Source of the DNA: Bacteroidales bacterium | Lineage (GTDB): Bacteria; Bacteroidota; Bacteroidia; Bacteroidales; UBA932 | Assembly (NCBI GenBank): GCA_017538685.1 | Contig: JAFYIK010000148.1 | Coordinates: 1 to 8,590 of the forward strand | Direction of reading: 5' to 3' | Length of the DNA: 8,590 nt | Shown: positions 5,926 through 8,590 of the stretch, piece by piece | Position numbering within the stretch: position 1 is the first letter of the stretch | How the letters are laid out: each line of letters opens with the position of its first letter | The notes under the pieces: model-generated | Told to the model about the DNA's origin: nothing | The model's database searches: none | The model's input: the letters and a program-made list of their open reading frames with translations, nothing else | Program-made: the position numbers and the translations under genes

Positions 5926-8159
5926 TGAAAAGATTGTTTGTATTCGCGGCGGCCGCATTCGCATTGGCGGCCTGCTGCCCGAAAAACGCGACTCCCGCGT
6001 ACCTGGACCCTTCCAAACCGCTCGAGACACGTGTGAGCGATGCCCTGAGCCGTATGACCCTCGAAGAAAAGGTGGCGATGACCCACGCCCAGTCCAAGTT
6101 CTCCAGCGCCGGAGTCCCGCGTCTCGGCATCCCCGAGCTCTGGCACACCGACGGCCCGCACGGCATACGTCCGGAGGTGCTCTGGGACGAATGGGACCAG
6201 GCCGGATGGACCAACGACTCCTGCACGGCCTTCCCGGCGCTTATCAACCTAGCCGCCACCTGGGACCGCGACCTCTCAAGGCTCTACGGCGACTGCATAG
6301 GGCAGGAAGCGCGCTACCGCGAAAAGGACATCCTGCTCGGCCCGGGCATCAATATGGGCCGCACCCCGCTCAACGGCCGCACGTTCGAGTATATGGGCGA
6401 GGACCCGTATCTGGCCGGCCAGCTCGTGGTGCCCTATGTTCAGGGCGTGCAGAGCAACGGAGTTGCCGCGTGCGTGAAGCACTTCGCCGTGAACAATCAG
6501 GAAACGCGCCGCACCGCCACCAACTCGGTGGTGGACGACCGCACCCTCTATGAAATCTACCTGCCCGCGTTCAAGGCGGCTGTCGTGGACGGCGGAGCCT
6601 GGGCGATAATGGGCTCCTACAACCTCTGGAACGGCCAGTTCAACTGCCACAACAAGCGCCTTCTCTGCGACATCCTCAAGGGAGAATGGGGCTTCGACGG
6701 CGTGGTTATCAGCGACTGGGGCGGCTGCCGCGACGACGACGAAGCTGCGGCCAACGGCCTTGACATCGAGATGGGCACCTGGACCAACGGCCTGCGCGGC
6801 GCGGCGTCCGACGCCTACTCGAACTACCACCTCGCGCGTCCTTACCTGGAGCGTCTCCGCGACGGCCGCGCCACCGAAGAAGGCCTCGACGACAAAGCTT
6901 CGCGCATCCTCCGCACGGTCTTCCGCACCTCGATGAGCCCCGAGCAGCACTTCGGCAGCTTCACTTCGCCCGAGCATTTCGCCGCGGCCCGCAAGATCGC
7001 AGCCGAGGGTATCGTCCTTCTGAAAAACGACGGCGTGCTGCCTCTGAACGTCATTTCCGACCCCGATCGGGAATCCCTTCCCAAGATCCTGGTGGTAGGC
7101 GAGAACGCCTATAAAATGATGGTAGTGGGCGGCGGTTCGTCCAACCTTAAGACCAAGTACGAAGTAATCCCTCTGGACGCCCTCCGCGAGGCCTTCGCCG
7201 GCAAGGCGGACGTGGTCTGGGAGCGCGGTTACGTGGGTGATGTCACCACAGACTATAATAAGGTGGTCACCGGCCAGGACCTCAGCGAAAAACGCAGCGC
7301 CGCGCAGCTCACAGCCGATGCGCTTGCGGCGGGAAAGGATGCGGACGTAATAATCTTCATCGGCGGACTTAACAAGAGCAACAACCAGGACAATGAAGGT
7401 ACCGACAGGGAAGACATTGTGCTCCCTTACGGCCAGAACGAGCTTATCGAGGCCCTCGCAGGGCTTGGAAGGCCTATGGCGGTGGTCAACATCTCCGGAT
7501 CGCCCGTGGCTATGCCGTGGGCCGACAAGGTAGGTGCGATCGTGCAGGGCTGGTACGGCGGGTCCGAGAGCGGACACGCCCTTGCAGACGTGCTCACAGG
7601 CGCCGTCAACCCTTCCGGAAAGCTTCCGTTCACGATGCCTAAGTCATTGAAAGACGGACCTTTACAGACCGAACGCCAATATCCTGGAATTCGTGAGGAA
7701 GGCAAGCTCTGGTGGCAGGAATACTACGACGAAGGCGTGTTTATCGGTTATCGCTGGTACGACACTCAGAACATCCCGGTGGACTTCGCATTCGGCCACG
7801 GCCTGAGCTATACGACCTTCGAAATCGGCAATGCAAGCGTGAAGCGCAGCGGCGCGGGCTGGAAAGTGAGCGTCACGGTCAGGAACACGGGCAAGCTCGC
7901 CGGCGCAGAAGTCGTGCAGCTTTATGTCAGCGACACTGAAGCATCGGTAGCCCGTCCGGCAAAAGAGCTCAAAGGATTCGAAAAAATCTACCTGAATCCG
8001 GGCGAGAGCAAGAAAGTCACGTTCACGATAGGAAAAGACGCCCTGAGTTTCTTCGACGCCGACAAACACGAATGGGTCGCGGAACCGGGCGAGTTCCACG
8101 CACTCATCGGAGCCGCATCGGATGATATCCGCGCTGACGTGGCCTTTACGCTCAAATAA
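5925..8159 (+). CDS. Glycoside hydrolase family 3 lipoprotein (beta-glucosidase-like)
   Basis: 744-residue exported enzyme that hydrolyses terminal beta-glycosidic bonds with retention. It begins with a lipoprotein signal peptide ending in LAAC, with the lipidated C17 followed by CPKNATP. The acidic stretch that sends Bacteroidota lipoproteins to the cell surface is absent, so a periplasmic-facing location is likely. The GH3 N-terminal domain (about 35-335) shows HTDGPHG (74-80), RTFEYMGEDPYLAG (152-165), KHF (185-187) and VISDWGG (261-267), with D264 as the expected nucleophile. The C-terminal GH3 domain starts around 355 with AAEGIVLLKNDGVLPLN, and NEGTDREDIVLP (490-501) gives E491 as the likely acid/base. 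GWYGGSESG (542-550) and FGHGLSYTTF (623-632) follow. A fibronectin type III-like domain closes the protein (about 640-740), with AEVVQLYVSD and RPAKELKGFEK. Length and domain order are normal for a three-domain GH3. It could act on glucosides, xylosides or other sugars; specificity cannot be read from motifs. Confidence 0.95.
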   Translation: MKRLFVFAAAAFALAACCPKNATPAYLDPSKPLETRVSDALSRMTLEEKVAMTHAQSKFSSAGVPRLGIPELWHTDGPHGIRPEVLWDEWDQAGWTNDSCTAFPALINLAATWDRDLSRLYGDCIGQEARYREKDILLGPGINMGRTPLNGRTFEYMGEDPYLAGQLVVPYVQGVQSNGVAACVKHFAVNNQETRRTATNSVVDDRTLYEIYLPAFKAAVVDGGAWAIMGSYNLWNGQFNCHNKRLLCDILKGEWGFDGVVISDWGGCRDDDEAAANGLDIEMGTWTNGLRGAASDAYSNYHLARPYLERLRDGRATEEGLDDKASRILRTVFRTSMSPEQHFGSFTSPEHFAAARKIAAEGIVLLKNDGVLPLNVISDPDRESLPKILVVGENAYKMMVVGGGSSNLKTKYEVIPLDALREAFAGKADVVWERGYVGDVTTDYNKVVTGQDLSEKRSAAQLTADALAAGKDADVIIFIGGLNKSNNQDNEGTDREDIVLPYGQNELIEALAGLGRPMAVVNISGSPVAMPWADKVGAIVQGWYGGSESGHALADVLTGAVNPSGKLPFTMPKSLKDGPLQTERQYPGIREEGKLWWQEYYDEGVFIGYRWYDTQNIPVDFAFGHGLSYTTFEIGNASVKRSGAGWKVSVTVRNTGKLAGAEVVQLYVSDTEASVARPAKELKGFEKIYLNPGESKKVTFTIGKDALSFFDADKHEWVAEPGEFHALIGAASDDIRADVAFTLK

Positions 8160-8302
8160 AAGCCTTTTTGTTACACAATTTATATTATGTTAACTTGCGT
8201 ATTTGGAAACACTCTCCTGCCGGGTAAAAATACCATACATTAGGTATAGATATCTCGCTAAACCGCCCGACCTTTGCGGTGTGAATCAAATACAACATTG
8301 AT
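8160..8302. other. Intergenic region between the GH3 gene and the HMA gene
   Basis: This 143-bp AT-rich gap separates the sugar locus from the metal-handling unit. It holds a short run of T after the GH3 stop (CCTTTTTG, 8163-8170) without a convincing stem, a small dyad ATACC/GGTAT (8230-8234 and 8243-8247), and a near-consensus -7 box. No reading frame, RNA gene or strong terminator was seen. Confidence 0.5.
8269..8276 (+). promoter_or_regulatory. Candidate -7 box for the HMA/P-type ATPase unit
   Basis: GACCTTTG matches the Bacteroidota -7 box TAnnTTTG at five of six fixed positions and is followed by C, as is common. The start of transcription would be about 8282, roughly 20 nt before the ATG at 8303. 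No -33 TTTG is visible 19-21 nt upstream, so if real this may need an activator or be weak. Confidence 0.4.
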
Positions 8303-8521
8303 ATGAAAAAAACATACAACATCGAAGTCGACTGCGCGAACTGCGCTCTCCTGATGGAAACCGCCGCCAAAAAGACCGACGGAGTCTCTAACGCCGTCGT
8401 CAACTTTATGACGCAGAAAATGATCGTCGAATTCCCCGACGGCGCCGACGACAAAACCATAATGAAATCCGTCCTCAAAGCCTGCCGCAAAGTCGAACCT
8501 GATTGTGATATAGAACTGTGA
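8303..8521 (+). CDS. Small HMA-domain (heavy-metal-associated) protein
   Basis: 72-residue cytoplasmic protein consisting of one HMA domain, the ferredoxin-like fold that carries soft or transition metal ions to P-type ATPases. The metal-binding motif is DCANCALLME, with C11 and C14 in a CxxC arrangement after the first strand. The rest follows the family pattern: AAKKTDGVSNAVVNF for the helix and second strand, MTQKMIVEF for the third strand, and a final helix KSVLKACRKV. The motif begins with D rather than the GMTC of copper chaperones, a form often found fused to or beside zinc/cadmium/lead ATPases. An additional C-terminal cysteine pair (C56 and C63) is present. The stop overlaps the next gene's GTG by 4 nt (GTGA), so the two are co-translated, and it probably supplies that ATPase with metal. 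The HMA assignment is firm; the metal is inferred. Confidence 0.88.
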   Translation: MKKTYNIEVDCANCALLMETAAKKTDGVSNAVVNFMTQKMIVEFPDGADDKTIMKSVLKACRKVEPDCDIEL

Positions 8522-8590
8522 AATTATCGAAAAAACAGCAGAAAATGCTGATCAGGATAGTTCTGACGGCGGTTTTTACCGCTGCCCTGA
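8518..8590 (+). CDS. Start of a probable heavy-metal P-type ATPase (cut by the right edge)
   Basis: Only 24 codons are present. From GTG 8518 the translation is a basic stretch, VKLSKKQQKMLIR, leading into a hydrophobic run, IVLTAVFTAAL, as at the first membrane helix of HMA-less metal-exporting P-type ATPases. The frame stays open to the window edge. The GTGA overlap with the HMA gene and that gene's domain type are the main reasons for the call. An alternative start is ATG 8545. With no catalytic motif in view (DKTGT and CPC would be further right), the family is inferred from context. Confidence 0.55.
   Translation, partial: MKLSKKQQKMLIRIVLTAVFTAAL

Noticed and set aside
6276..7577. Minus-strand open frame of 433 codons opposite the GH3 gene
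   Set aside because: Antisense shadow of a strongly recognised GH3 enzyme.

Overview
The window looks like chromosomal DNA from a GC-rich member of the Bacteroidota (probably Bacteroidales). The support is a glycoside hydrolase lipoprotein with a short LAAC lipobox, Bacteroidota-type -7 boxes (TAnnTTTG) in the one AT-rich divergent gap, weak or absent Shine-Dalgarno sequences, and a phosphomannose-isomerase-like protein carrying an extra N-terminal domain. No rRNA, tRNA, CRISPR array, transposase or phage gene was seen.

Left block, minus strand (5102 down to 1): four tightly packed genes read as one operon. In order of transcription they are an MFS permease, an L-arabinose/L-fucose isomerase-fold protein (8-nt overlap with the permease), a 622-residue type I phosphomannose-isomerase-like cupin protein with a separate N-terminal domain, and the N-terminal 147 codons of a ROK-family sugar kinase (20-nt overlap, running off the left edge). 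The only internal gap (2291-2404) holds two tandem stem-loop repeats built on CATACCCT/AGGGTATG.

Right block, plus strand: an aldose-epimerase-like (galactose mutarotase fold) protein is joined by a 1-nt stop/start overlap to a GH3 glycosidase lipoprotein. The two blocks diverge from an AT-rich region at 5103-5215. It holds a near-consensus promoter in each direction and a perfect 11-bp inverted repeat placed so that one protein could control both promoters.

The simplest reading is a small glycoside-utilisation locus. The periplasmic GH3 enzyme releases a monosaccharide, the mutarotase-like protein may equilibrate its anomers, the MFS permease imports it, and the isomerase, ROK kinase and PMI-like protein carry it into hexose phosphate metabolism. 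The substrate cannot be read from the sequence. No SusC/SusD pair or regulator gene is present in the window.

Far right: after a 143-bp gap, an unrelated metal-handling unit starts. It has a 72-residue HMA-domain protein with a CxxC motif and, overlapping it by 4 nt, the first codons of a probable heavy-metal P-type ATPase cut off by the window edge.
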